From an uncultured Burkholderiales bacterium (GTDB lineage: Bacteria > Pseudomonadota > Gammaproteobacteria > Burkholderiales > Burkholderiaceae_C), in contig CAMFGY010000004.1 of NCBI GenBank assembly GCA_945952065.1, positions 244,271 through 308,270 of the forward strand: a stretch of 64,000 nucleotides of DNA, in the 5' to 3' direction. Both the position numbers and the translations under genes were made by a program. The notes beneath the pieces are model-generated. The model ran no database searches. It worked only from the letters and a program-made list of their open reading frames with translations, and was not told the DNA's origin. Shown piece after piece: positions 1 through 8,573 of the stretch; positions within the stretch are counted from its first letter, which is position 1, and each line of letters begins with the position of its first letter.

Positions 1-582
1 GGTGAGGTGGGGGCCATCACCTGGTCGGTGCTGTTCGGCCAGCAAAGCGTGCCCCAGGCCGGCAGCGCCATCGATCCGCTGTTGGCCGCGGTGATCCAGG
101 TCGCCCAAGGGGAACTGGCTCGCCGGGTGCGCGAACAGCCGCCCAATTCCAATCGCGGCCCAGACGTGGAGAAATACCTCGCCAGTGTGGGCTTGGACGG
201 GGGCTATTCCTGGTGTTGCGCCTTCACTTACTGGTGCTTCCAACAGGCGGCCACCCAGCTGCGGCGTCGCAACCCCATGGTTCGAACCGGCGGCTGCCTC
301 AAGCATTGGCAAGATGCACCGAGCCAAGGCGCTCAGCTGATTTCAGCGGCTGCCGCGCAGGCCAATCCGGCGCTGCTGCGCCCCGGCATGTTGTTCATCA
401 TGGACCATGGCAAGGGCCTGGGGCACACCGGCCTGATCGTCAATGTCAATGGCGGCCTGCTCAACACCATTGAAGGCAATACCGATGCCAGCCGCACCCG
501 CGAAGGCGGTGGGGTGTACGCCTTGGTGCGCAAGCTCAGCGAAATCAACAAGGGCTATATCAACTACGCCGGCTTGGCCTGA
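1..582 (+). CDS. CHAP-like peptidoglycan amidase domain protein, 5' end outside window
   Basis: The reading frame is open from the first base of the window, so the true start probably lies upstream; the in-frame GTG at 7 is only the first candidate inside. The visible 190 or so residues look like a CHAP/NlpC-type cysteine hydrolase: a tryptophan-rich segment YSWCCAF supplies a candidate nucleophile cysteine, GHTGLI a candidate histidine, and EGNT the third polar residue. Such domains cut peptide bonds in peptidoglycan and are often attached to an N-terminal wall-binding domain, which would lie in the missing part. The assignment rests on motif order only, so a related endolysin-type amidase is possible. 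Confidence 0.6.
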   Translation, partial: GEVGAITWSVLFGQQSVPQAGSAIDPLLAAVIQVAQGELARRVREQPPNSNRGPDVEKYLASVGLDGGYSWCCAFTYWCFQQAATQLRRRNPMVRTGGCLKHWQDAPSQGAQLISAAAAQANPALLRPGMLFIMDHGKGLGHTGLIVNVNGGLLNTIEGNTDASRTREGGGVYALVRKLSEINKGYINYAGLA

Positions 583-596
583 GTGGCCCCAGCGCC

Positions 597-851
597 TCAA
601 GGCAGGGCTTTGTTGACGCTGTTGCTGCTGGTGTCGATGCCTTGCTTCAGTTGCTGGCGGCGCTTTTCGTAGTCTTCATAGCGCTCGCTGTTGCGCTTCA
701 TGCAGGCATTGCGGTCGCTCATGGACTGCAGCTTCTCGCATTGGCTGTGCGCGTTTTCCTGCCCGATGTCATAAAACACCGAGCAGCCGCTCAGCTGCGC
801 GGCAAGGCCGGCAGACAAGGCCAGCAAAAAAAGGCTTGGGTTGGGTTTCAT
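597..851 (-). CDS. Small hypothetical lipoprotein
   Basis: This encodes 84 residues when started at the ATG whose first base is 851. The N-terminus is a lipoprotein signal peptide: two positive or polar residues, a leucine/alanine-rich core, then LSGC as the lipobox with the cysteine as the lipidation site. The mature part is short and charged, with two further cysteines (SQC and NAC) that could form a disulfide, and a helical, basic C-terminal stretch. A longer frame continues upstream but lacks a signal and overlaps the neighbouring acetyltransferase, so the shorter start is preferred. Function is not recognised. Confidence 0.6.
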   Translation of the reverse strand: MKPNPSLFLLALSAGLAAQLSGCSVFYDIGQENAHSQCEKLQSMSDRNACMKRNSERYEDYEKRRQQLKQGIDTSSNSVNKALP

Positions 852-903
852 GAGACAGATCCTGGCTGAATCGATGAGGCCAGCAAGTATGGCAGTGCGC
901 GGC

Positions 904-1380
904 TCAGCCCCTGCGGTCGAGGCGCTTTTCCATCCGTGCATTGCGCATGGCTTGGCCGCGAAAGAAAAACACTTGTTGCTCTTGCAGGCTGAAGCCGCAG
1001 CGTTGATAAAAACCTTGGGCACTCAGGCTGACATCGGAGAACAGTTGCTCGATGCCGCGTTCTTTGGCACTGGCATGAATGCGCGCCATCAGCGCCGTGG
1101 CCACGCCGATGCGTTGCGCCCGCGCCGACACAAAAAAATGGTCGATGTAGCCGCTGTCTTGCAGATCGGCGTAGCCCACGATGTCGCCCTCGCGCAGCGC
1201 CACAAAGGGCTGGATGCCTTGGATGCGCTCGGCCCAGCGTTGTGGGTCGGTATCGCGCGGCGCCCAGGCCTCGATCACCTCTGGGCTGTAATGGGCCGAA
1301 GCGACTTCATGGACCGCGGAAAAAAACACCGGGAAGGTGGCGGCCTCGTCGCCCGATTGAAAGTCGCGGACTGTGATCAT
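904..1380 (-). CDS. GNAT family N-acetyltransferase
   Basis: This is a 158-residue protein with a typical single GNAT fold. The N-terminal beta strand (MITVRDFQSGDE) is followed by a VGYADLQ strand, then the acetyl-CoA pyrophosphate-binding region RAQRIGVATALM near residues 86-97, which matches the R/Q-x-x-G-x-G/A signature, and a C-terminal YQRCGF motif. Members transfer an acetyl group from acetyl-CoA to an amine; the substrate cannot be predicted. It stands alone on the minus strand between two lipoprotein genes, with short gaps on each side. Confidence 0.85.
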   Translation of the reverse strand: MITVRDFQSGDEAATFPVFFSAVHEVASAHYSPEVIEAWAPRDTDPQRWAERIQGIQPFVALREGDIVGYADLQDSGYIDHFFVSARAQRIGVATALMARIHASAKERGIEQLFSDVSLSAQGFYQRCGFSLQEQQVFFFRGQAMRNARMEKRLDRRG

Positions 1381-1500
1381 GGCGCTGCTGCTGACTCCAA
1401 GCGGGCTGTTCTTGTTGGCCCTATTTTGTTGGCGCTATTGTGTGCAGCGGTTGCGAGCGGCACCAAAAGTCACCCAGGGCCTTGGCTCGGGCGGGGCGCT

Positions 1501-2100
1501 TTACTTATCCGCCGCGCGCTCGCTCACCAAGCGCTGCATCAGCGCAAAGAAGCGGTCATAGAAAGCACCTGCGGGAATGGTCTCCGAGGCCACTTTCACC
1601 AAGGCTTCGTCGGAGGAAGACAGCGGCAGCGAGATCGAGCCAATGGCACTGACGCCGATGCTGGTCGAGTTGGGGCTCTTCTTCAGCGAGTAGCGGTCTT
1701 GCAGCGCGGAGACAAAGGCCGTGGTCAAGCGGTCGCCCTGGCCGTCGGGCACACACACCACATTGAAGTTGATTTCCACATGCACCTCGCCTTCGGGTTG
1801 GAAGCGCTTGCGGCCGTTGACGCGGCTTTTGTCCGGCAGGTCGCTGATCAAATAGCCCTGACTCAGCAAGGCGCGCCGAGCCGCTTCACAGGTCTCTTCG
1901 ACATTGCCGTCAAACAGCCGGGAAAAAGTCTCCTCCGCCTGGAAGTTCTCGCGCAGATACACCTGCGACTTTGGCGGGGCCTTGTCATCGCTGGCAAACG
2001 GGGTGCGCAAACTCGAGCAGGCACTCAACATCAGCAGCACGGCGGCCAAGCTGCCAAGGCGTTTCAAAACAGGGGAGATTTGGGCGGATCCGGTCGTCAT
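1501..2100 (-). CDS. DUF2242-type lipoprotein
   Basis: This encodes 199 residues from the ATG at 2100. A signal peptide with a leucine-rich core ends in LSACSS, a clear lipobox. The mature protein contains a conserved-looking region with a CEAARRALLSQGY helix and a strand-rich part ending before a C-terminal helix, consistent with DUF2242 lipoproteins of Burkholderiales, whose role is unknown. An upstream in-frame start (2163) would add 21 residues that spoil the signal peptide, so it was not chosen. Confidence 0.65.
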   Translation of the reverse strand: MTTGSAQISPVLKRLGSLAAVLLMLSACSSLRTPFASDDKAPPKSQVYLRENFQAEETFSRLFDGNVEETCEAARRALLSQGYLISDLPDKSRVNGRKRFQPEGEVHVEINFNVVCVPDGQGDRLTTAFVSALQDRYSLKKSPNSTSIGVSAIGSISLPLSSSDEALVKVASETIPAGAFYDRFFALMQRLVSERAADK

Positions 2101-2264
2101 GGTCAGAAGGTCGGCTGCCACGGGGGCATCTGGGCGACCCGCGTGGCGCAGGCCGTCAGTCAAGGAACTGGTGGAACGGCATTATCGAGCCAAGCGTTGA
2201 CTTGCTATGCTTGGGGCCACTTGCCGCGCGCCCAGCACTTCATTTTTCCGGACGGAGTTCCCGT

Positions 2265-2762
2265 ATGAAGCCTCTTGCGTTCAAGACCTTGATGGTGTTT
2301 TTGCTTTTGTGTGGACGCTGGGACTCGCCATCGGCCAACGAGCGCAAAAGCACCGCGGAAGAGGCCGTGGCCTTGATGAAAAAAGCCCAGGACTATCTCA
2401 AGACCCATGGGCTGGAAAAGGCGGTGCTGGAGTTCAATAATCCAGCCAGCCCCTTCAACAGCAAGAGCGATATCAATCGCAATGGCGATCTGTATTTGTA
2501 TTCGGTGGACCCGAAGGGCTTTCAAGTCATCCACGGCATCAATCCGCGCATTCGTGGCACCAATAAATACGATATGCGCGATGTGGATGGCGTCTATCTG
2601 ATTCGGGAATTTGTCCGCGTGTGTTTCGCCACCCCAGAAGGCAAGGGCTGGGTCAATTACCGCTGGCCAAATCCGGTCAGCAAGCAGATGGAAGACAAGG
2701 CCGGTTATCTGGAGCGGGTGCCCGGCACCGATCTTTGTTTGGGCACCGGCATTTACAAATAG
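2265..2762 (+). CDS. Secreted single-Cache-domain protein
   Basis: A 165-residue protein begins at ATG 2265, preceded by a purine-rich GGAG. Residues 1-23 form a signal peptide. The rest resembles a single Cache (Cache_2) sensor domain: AVALMKKAQDYL helix, then FNNP, GDLYLYSVDPKG and YDMRDVDG, and an end with GWVNYRWPNP and LCLGTGIY. Such free-standing Cache domains bind small ligands in the periplasm. The neighbour on the opposite strand, ending 10 bp away, is a sensor histidine kinase with its own extracytoplasmic part, so a joint sensory role is conceivable but only inferred. Confidence 0.75.
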   Translation: MKPLAFKTLMVFLLLCGRWDSPSANERKSTAEEAVALMKKAQDYLKTHGLEKAVLEFNNPASPFNSKSDINRNGDLYLYSVDPKGFQVIHGINPRIRGTNKYDMRDVDGVYLIREFVRVCFATPEGKGWVNYRWPNPVSKQMEDKAGYLERVPGTDLCLGTGIYK

Positions 2763-2772
2763 CGCCCGGCCT

Positions 2773-5004
2773 TCAGTCGTTGCTGGCACCCATGACCGGT
2801 GCTTTGAGGGGGAGCGTCAGCCGCAGCCGGGTGCCGCTGCCCACGGTGCTGGACAAAGAAATGCTGCCGCCCAGAACGCCGGTCACCAAGTTGTAGACGA
2901 TGCTCATGCCCAGGCCGGAGCCGCCTTGGCCCAGCTTGGTGGTGAAAAAGGGCTCGAACACATGGTCCAGGTCTTCGGGCGGAATCCCCCGCCCGTTGTC
3001 GCTGAAGACAATCTCCACCTGCTCTTCCGCCATCAAGCGACTGCTGATGCGCATCTCACCGTGCTCACCTTCGGCAAAGGCGTGGGCCACCGCATTGCTG
3101 ATGAAATTGGTCAGCACCTGGGTCAAGGCGCCGGGATAGCTGTCCATTTGCACATCCACACTCAAGTCCAGCAGCACCTGGTGCTTGTTGCGGTACATCG
3201 ATTCCAGCATCAACACCAACTCGGTGATGGTGTCTTTCAGGTCAAAGCTGCGCCGCTGGTCACTGGATTGGTCCACCGCCACATGTTTGAAGCTGGAGAT
3301 CAAGGTGGCCGCGCGGTCCAGGCTGCGCACCAAGAGGTCGGCGCCTTGCTGAATCGCCGCCAACACTGGCTCGATGCGTGAACGCCGAGGGCGCTCGGAG
3401 GCAAACTCTTGCAGCAAGGCGCGGCTTTGGGCCTCGATGGTGCTGGCCATGGTGACGCCGTTGCCGATGGGCGTGTTCAGCTCATGGGCGATGCCTGCGA
3501 CCAGGGAACCCAGTGCCGCCATTTTCTCGGAGCGCACCAATTCGCCTTGCATGCTTTTGACCGTGGCCAAGGCCTCCTCCAAGTGACAGGTGCGCTCTGA
3601 AACCCTTTGCTCCAACTGGGCGTTGAGTTCGCGAATGTCCTGTTCAACCTGACGCTGACGGCTGATGTCGATGACCGACATGATGCTGACCCAACGGTCC
3701 TGGGCTTCAATGCGCCGGGTTGACAGCTGGCAGGTGAAGGTCTGGCCATCGCGGCGCTTGAGCACGGCTTCAAAGCCGTCGATCTCCTCAGCCTGCGTCA
3801 GCTGGGCCAGATAGGCCGCCCGCACTTGCGGGTCCTGCCAGTGCTGGGGGTCCAGCGGTGAGTGCGCGTTCAGGTCTTGGCGACTGAGGCCAAACTGCTG
3901 CAAGAGCGCGTCGTTCGCCTCCAGCGTTTGCTGGCTCTGCACCAGCAGCAAAGCCAGCGGGACGGGCGAGCATTGAAACAGATCAACGAACTTGGCCTCG
4001 CTGGCACGCAACAGCGATTCGGATTGCTGCAATCGCCGCATGTGCAAGAGCAACACATAGGTCAGCAGCAAGTGCAAGGCGATGAAGACGCCGGAGAACG
4101 CCACCCGATCCCAGGCGCGTTGACGCCATGTGGCCAAGATGTCGTCATAGTCGCGACCCAGCCCCACCACCAGCGGGAAGTCGCTGATCTTGCGGTAGCT
4201 GAGCAAGCGAGAGACGCCGTCCACCAAGAGCGTGTGGTCTTGCAGGGAGCCCTCTTCGGGGCCGGCTTGCAAGAGCTTCATGGCCGGGCTTTTGCTCAGA
4301 TCGATAGCCGCCATTCGTTCGTCCTCCGGCGCACGGGCCACGACGAAGCCGGCTTCGGAAAACAACTGCACCACCGCATGATTGTTCTTGGCCACATTGG
4401 CGTAGATGCCGCTGAAATACGCCACATTCACCTCGGAGCTGATCAGGCCGATATGGCGCCCTCCGCGTTCATAGAGATTGCGCGCCATGGGCAAGACCAA
4501 TTCGCCATCGATAAAGCGCTTGAACGGTCGCCCCAGGACCAGGTCGCGATGATCGGGGCGCTTCAGCAAAAAGGGAATGAACTCGCGTTCCTCCAGCGCG
4601 AACACAAAGGCCGGAAAGTCCGTCATGCTGGCCCAGCGCTGTCCTTGGCGATTGACAAACTGCAAGGCACTGGCCATGCGACTGGTTTTGAGCTGATCTT
4701 CGATCACCTGGCGAACCTGCCCGTCCACCTCGTCCTCATTCATGGTGCCCATGGCGGCAATCGAGGCGATCACTTCCAGGCGGCTGGCGGCGGCCTTGAG
4801 TTGCTGGGCCGCATGCTCTTCCAGCAGGCGCGCGGTGACGAGGCCGCTCTGACGTTCCGCCTCCAAGCTCAGCTCGCGATCCTGCCGAATCGCCCAGGCG
4901 GTCTGCGCCACGATGGCAGCCGAGGTCAAGCCAACAAAAACGCCCAGGATGGCGCCTGCATGGCCCCATGCCAACGCGCGATGAAGCAGAGACTTGCCGA
5001 TCAA
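2773..5004 (-). CDS. Membrane PAS-domain sensor histidine kinase
   Basis: This is a 743-residue hybrid-free histidine kinase. A transmembrane helix near residues 12-38 is followed by a periplasmic double-Cache-like region to about residue 295, a second membrane helix, a PAS domain (about 335-450), a coiled linker, and the transmitter. The phosphoacceptor box reads GIAHELNTPIGN; the ATPase part shows FISNAVAHAF (N box), [13 protein letters not shown] (G1) and GGSGLGMSIV (G2). No response regulator gene is adjacent, so it is an orphan kinase here. It is convergent with the single-Cache gene just downstream. Confidence 0.9.
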   Translation of the reverse strand: MIGKSLLHRALAWGHAGAILGVFVGLTSAAIVAQTAWAIRQDRELSLEAERQSGLVTARLLEEHAAQQLKAAASRLEVIASIAAMGTMNEDEVDGQVRQVIEDQLKTSRMASALQFVNRQGQRWASMTDFPAFVFALEEREFIPFLLKRPDHRDLVLGRPFKRFIDGELVLPMARNLYERGGRHIGLISSEVNVAYFSGIYANVAKNNHAVVQLFSEAGFVVARAPEDERMAAIDLSKSPAMKLLQAGPEEGSLQDHTLLVDGVSRLLSYRKISDFPLVVGLGRDYDDILATWRQRAWDRVAFSGVFIALHLLLTYVLLLHMRRLQQSESLLRASEAKFVDLFQCSPVPLALLLVQSQQTLEANDALLQQFGLSRQDLNAHSPLDPQHWQDPQVRAAYLAQLTQAEEIDGFEAVLKRRDGQTFTCQLSTRRIEAQDRWVSIMSVIDISRQRQVEQDIRELNAQLEQRVSERTCHLEEALATVKSMQGELVRSEKMAALGSLVAGIAHELNTPIGNGVTMASTIEAQSRALLQEFASERPRRSRIEPVLAAIQQGADLLVRSLDRAATLISSFKHVAVDQSSDQRRSFDLKDTITELVLMLESMYRNKHQVLLDLSVDVQMDSYPGALTQVLTNFISNAVAHAFAEGEHGEMRISSRLMAEEQVEIVFSDNGRGIPPEDLDHVFEPFFTTKLGQGGSGLGMSIVYNLVTGVLGGSISLSSTVGSGTRLRLTLPLKAPVMGASND

Positions 5005-5117
5005 GAGAAGCCTTGTTGTGTGCCGGAAGGGGGGCCAAAGTGGCCGGCTTGACGATAGCAGAAGCCGGCTTGTCTGGACTCAGGCGCTAGCATGGCGCTT
5101 GAACTTTTTGCGTCCCT

Positions 5118-6983
5118 ATGAAAAACCAAGTCAAGAACAAGAAGGCTTTTGCTGTGCGTCTGGGTCTGCTGGCCATGGTGTCGCTCAGCGCAGGATTCGC
5201 CCTGCCCGCTTTGGCGGCTGAGCCCATGGCCTCGGTGGCCCCACAGTCTCAAGCGGCAGCCCGGCCTGCTGATGCCCAGTTTGAGGCCGAACTTGAGGCC
5301 TTTTTGCAAGACTACTGGCATCTGGTCCCAGAAGCTGCGGTGGCTGCCGGCCAGTTCGAGGCGGCGGCCCGTTTGCCCTTGCCTGGCGAACAGCGGCGCC
5401 AAGCTTTGCTCGCTTTTTGCGATGCATGGTTGGCGCGGCTGGCGGCCTTGCCGACCCGTTTGCAGGCCAAGGGTCAGCCCGCCTTGACCCCCGCCCAACA
5501 GGGTGATTTGGCCTTGTTGGACAACCATTTGCGCGCCATGCGCTGGAGTTGGAGCGAGCTGCGCAGCGGCCAATGGGACGCCAGCGAGTACAACGTGGCC
5601 GACCCCTTGGCCCAATTGCTGAACAAGCCCGACTATGCGCCAGCGGCCCAGCGGCTGGCCTGGATTGACCAGCGCCTGCAGCAGGTGCCCGCCTATTACC
5701 GAGCGGCGTTTCAACAACTGAAGAACCCCAGCCTGGTGCATCTGAAGCTGGCCATTGAGCAGCTGGAAGGGGGCTTGACGCTGTATCAGCAAGACATCCC
5801 CCAGGCCCTGCGCCAAGCCCAGCTGCGAGGGGCCGCCGCAGCCTCTTTGCAAAAGCATAACGCCCAAGCTTTGCGGGCAACGCAATCGCATCTGTCGGCC
5901 TTGAAGCGGCTGGCGCGGCAGCTGGAGCAAGGCGGCGGTGGCCGCAGCTTCCGTTTGGGAAAAGCCTTGTTCGAGACCAAGTTCGACTATGAGATTCAAG
6001 CCAGCGTGGATGCCGCCGGCCTTTACCAGCGGGCGCTGGCCGACAAGGCCAGGCTTTTGCAGCGCATGGACGAACTGGCCGAGCAGCTCTGGCCGGGCCT
6101 GTTCGGGGATGCCGCCATGCCGGCCGATCGTTTTGACAAGATTGGCCGGGTGATCGACAAGCTCTCCGAGCGCCATGTGGCGCCGCAGCGTTTTGTTGAA
6201 GAGATTCAGTCGCAGATCCCGGCGCTGGCGGCCTGGGTGACGGCGCATGATCTTTTGAGCCTGGACCCTTCCCGGCCGCTGGTGGTGCGCGAGACGCCGG
6301 CTTATATGCGCGGTGTGGCCGGTGCTTCGATCAGTGCGCCTGGGCCTCTGGACCCCAAGGGCAACACCTATTATAACGTCGATCCGCTGGACAAGTATTC
6401 GCCGGCCGAGGCCGAGTCCTTTCTGCGCGAATACAACCATTGGATGCTGCAGATTCTGAACATCCACGAGGCCATCCCCGGCCACTATGTGCAATTGCTG
6501 CATGCGAACAAATCGCCCTCCAAGATCAAAACCTTGTTTGGCAACGGGGCCATGGTGGAGGGCTGGGCGGTGTATGCCGAGCGCATGATGATGGAAAGCG
6601 GCTGGGGTGCGGTGGATGGCAAGCCCAGCCCGGAGATGGCCTTGATGTACGCCAAATGGAATTTGCGCGTGGTGTCCAACGCCATCCTGGACTACAGCGT
6701 GCATGTGCTGGACATGACGGAAGCCCAAGCCCTGAAGCTGTTGGAGCGCGAGGCTTTCCAGTCCAAGACTGAGGCCCAAGAGAAATGGCACCGGGCGCAG
6801 GTCAGTTCCGCGCAACTGAGCAGTTACTTTGCCGGCTTCTCAGAAATCCTGGCACTGCGTGAGCAGCTCAAGGCGCAGCGAGGCGAGGCCTTCCGGCTGA
6901 AGGCTTTTCATGAAGAATTCTTGAGCCATGGCAGCGCGCCGGTGCGTATGGTGCGGCGCCTGATGTTGCAGCCCGCTGAATGA
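5118..6983 (+). CDS. DUF885 family putative zinc hydrolase
   Basis: This encodes 621 residues with a Sec signal peptide ending in ALA near residue 34, so the protein is exported. The catalytic-looking motif HEAIPGHYVQ starts at His450 and is the hallmark of DUF885 proteins, which resemble zinc metallopeptidases; downstream GWAVYAERMMME supplies the likely third metal ligand. Full length matches the family. Substrate is unknown, though peptides have been suggested for related proteins. The gene stands alone and diverges from the histidine kinase. Confidence 0.85.
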   Translation: MKNQVKNKKAFAVRLGLLAMVSLSAGFALPALAAEPMASVAPQSQAAARPADAQFEAELEAFLQDYWHLVPEAAVAAGQFEAAARLPLPGEQRRQALLAFCDAWLARLAALPTRLQAKGQPALTPAQQGDLALLDNHLRAMRWSWSELRSGQWDASEYNVADPLAQLLNKPDYAPAAQRLAWIDQRLQQVPAYYRAAFQQLKNPSLVHLKLAIEQLEGGLTLYQQDIPQALRQAQLRGAAAASLQKHNAQALRATQSHLSALKRLARQLEQGGGGRSFRLGKALFETKFDYEIQASVDAAGLYQRALADKARLLQRMDELAEQLWPGLFGDAAMPADRFDKIGRVIDKLSERHVAPQRFVEEIQSQIPALAAWVTAHDLLSLDPSRPLVVRETPAYMRGVAGASISAPGPLDPKGNTYYNVDPLDKYSPAEAESFLREYNHWMLQILNIHEAIPGHYVQLLHANKSPSKIKTLFGNGAMVEGWAVYAERMMMESGWGAVDGKPSPEMALMYAKWNLRVVSNAILDYSVHVLDMTEAQALKLLEREAFQSKTEAQEKWHRAQVSSAQLSSYFAGFSEILALREQLKAQRGEAFRLKAFHEEFLSHGSAPVRMVRRLMLQPAE

Positions 6984-7047
6984 GCGGGCCAGCGCTTCAG
7001 TGGGCGCACAATTCGGCCGTCCTCCCACCTCTTGGATCGCCCCAGCC

Positions 7048-7479
7048 ATGGCCCTTTTGTTTCGACAGGCGACGCTCGCCGATATTCCCGCCATGTCCGC
7101 CATTCGCTTGGCGGTGCGGGAAAACAAGCTGAACAACCCGGCGCGGGTGACGCAACAGATGTACGAGGACTATCTGGAAGCGCTGGGGCGTGGCTGGGTC
7201 TGCGAGCAAAACGGCGTGGTGATTGGCTTTGCTTATGCCGCAAAAGCAGATGCCTCCATCTGGGCCCTGTTCGTGCACCCCGACAAAGAAGGCCTGGGCG
7301 CCGGCGGCCCCTTGCTGCAAAGCGCGGTCGACTGGTTGTTCAGCCTGGGCCACGCCCAAGTGAGCCTGAGCACCGAGGCCCATACACGAGCCGATCGCTT
7401 CTACCAAGCCAAAGGCTGGACGCGGGGCGAGATGAAAGACGCGGTGGAGGTGAGCTACACCTTGCAGCGCCCGCTTTGA
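7048..7479 (+). CDS. GNAT family N-acetyltransferase
   Basis: A 143-residue GNAT protein starts at ATG 7048. N-terminal LFRQATLADIPAM is the typical first strand and helix; VIGFAYAAK and the HPDKEGLGAGGPLL segment correspond to the central strands and the acetyl-CoA loop (GLGAGG). YQAKGW near the end fits the last conserved strand. It is followed by two small membrane protein genes on the same strand, with gaps of 24 and 45 bp, and may be co-transcribed with them. The substrate is unknown. Confidence 0.85.
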   Translation: MALLFRQATLADIPAMSAIRLAVRENKLNNPARVTQQMYEDYLEALGRGWVCEQNGVVIGFAYAAKADASIWALFVHPDKEGLGAGGPLLQSAVDWLFSLGHAQVSLSTEAHTRADRFYQAKGWTRGEMKDAVEVSYTLQRPL

Positions 7480-7503
7480 GTCATTCAATACAAAGGCAAG
7501 ATC

Positions 7504-7854
7504 ATGGCTTGGCTCATCCTCAAATACCTGTTGACCGCGGGCGTGGTGGTGGCGGTTTCGGAGTTCGCCAAGCGCAGCGACAAGCTGGGGGGCCTGATCG
7601 CCGCCCTGCCCTTGGTGACGCTGCTGGCCTTGATCTGGCTCTATCTTGAAAAGCAGCCCATGGACAAGATCGCCAACCATGCGCGCTACACCTTTTGGTA
7701 TGTGATCCCGACGCTGCCCATGTTCCTGGCCTTTCCGGCCCTGTTGTCGCGCTGTGGGTTCTGGCTCAGTCTGGCTTTGAGCGTGCTGCTCACGGTGCTG
7801 TGTTTTGCCGCGTTTGCGATGCTGTTGCGGCGCTTTGGCATTCAGTTGCTGTGA
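7504..7854 (+). CDS. DUF3147-type small membrane protein
   Basis: This 116-residue protein is almost entirely hydrophobic, with about four predicted membrane helices: residues 3-20, 28-46, 64-83 and 86-108. The conserved-looking DKLGGLIAALPLVTLLAL stretch between helices fits the DUF3147 family of inner membrane proteins. It begins 24 bp after the acetyltransferase. Function is not known. Confidence 0.75.
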   Translation: MAWLILKYLLTAGVVVAVSEFAKRSDKLGGLIAALPLVTLLALIWLYLEKQPMDKIANHARYTFWYVIPTLPMFLAFPALLSRCGFWLSLALSVLLTVLCFAAFAMLLRRFGIQLL

Positions 7855-7899
7855 GACCCAGCACCTATGATGGTGCGCTTTCACGGAGACTGATTCGCC

Positions 7900-8541
7900 A
7901 TGCTGGGCATTCAAGACTTGCCTCTTTTTGTGGCCTCCGGCTTGCTGTTGAACATGGCGCCCGGGCCTGATTCGATTCTGATCATGACGCGCAGCGCGGC
8001 TCAGGGTTGGCGGGCCGGATCGGCAGCGGCCTTGGGCATAGGCGCTGGCACTTGTGTGCACATCGTGGCGGCGGCCTTGGGGCTGTCTGCCTTGATGGCC
8101 AGCTCATCCTGGGCCTTTACGCTGTTGAAGTATGCGGGCGGGGCCTATCTGGTCTATTTGGGCCTCTTGATGGTGTTCAGCCGAGCGAAACAAGCGAGCC
8201 AGGCTCAGGCGGTGGAGCCGGCCCTGCGGCTGTCTTATCGCAAGATCTTTGCGCAAGGCTTTTTGACCAATGTGCTCAACCCCAAGGTGGCCCTGTTCTT
8301 CTTGGCCTTTGTGCCTCAGTTCATTGCGCCCGATGCACCGCACAAGGCCCTGGCCTTTTTGCTCTTGGGGGCGATCTTTAACTTCAATGGCATGTTGTGG
8401 TGCCATGGCCTGGCCCTGGTCACGGCGAAGGCCAGCCAGCGCATTCGCTTGAGCGGGCGCTGGGCGGATGCTTTGAACCGGGCGATTGGCCTGATGTTTT
8501 TGTCCTTCGGCTTGAAGCTGGCCCTGGGCGAGCGCACCTGA
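7900..8541 (+). CDS. LysE/RhtB family amino-acid exporter
   Basis: A 213-residue inner-membrane translocator. The N-terminal LLLNMAPGPDSILIM is the family signature (APGP followed by a polar residue), and the middle FLTNVLNPKVALFFLAFVPQF is the second conserved block. Six hydrophobic helices can be traced. Family members export amino acids such as lysine, threonine or homoserine; the cargo here cannot be assigned. The gene ends 32 bp from the convergent gshA. Confidence 0.9.
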   Translation: MLGIQDLPLFVASGLLLNMAPGPDSILIMTRSAAQGWRAGSAAALGIGAGTCVHIVAAALGLSALMASSSWAFTLLKYAGGAYLVYLGLLMVFSRAKQASQAQAVEPALRLSYRKIFAQGFLTNVLNPKVALFFLAFVPQFIAPDAPHKALAFLLLGAIFNFNGMLWCHGLALVTAKASQRIRLSGRWADALNRAIGLMFLSFGLKLALGERT

Positions 8542-8573
8542 AGCGCCGCTCCTGGGCTCAAGGTCAGCCGCGA

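Noticed and set aside
841..2268. Long plus-strand open frame
   Set aside because: Antisense to the acetyltransferase and DUF2242 lipoprotein genes, with no family motifs; a by-product of high GC.
5001..6815. Long minus-strand open frame of about 600 codons
   Set aside because: Complementary to the DUF885 gene, with Gln/His/Leu-rich composition typical of antisense frames.
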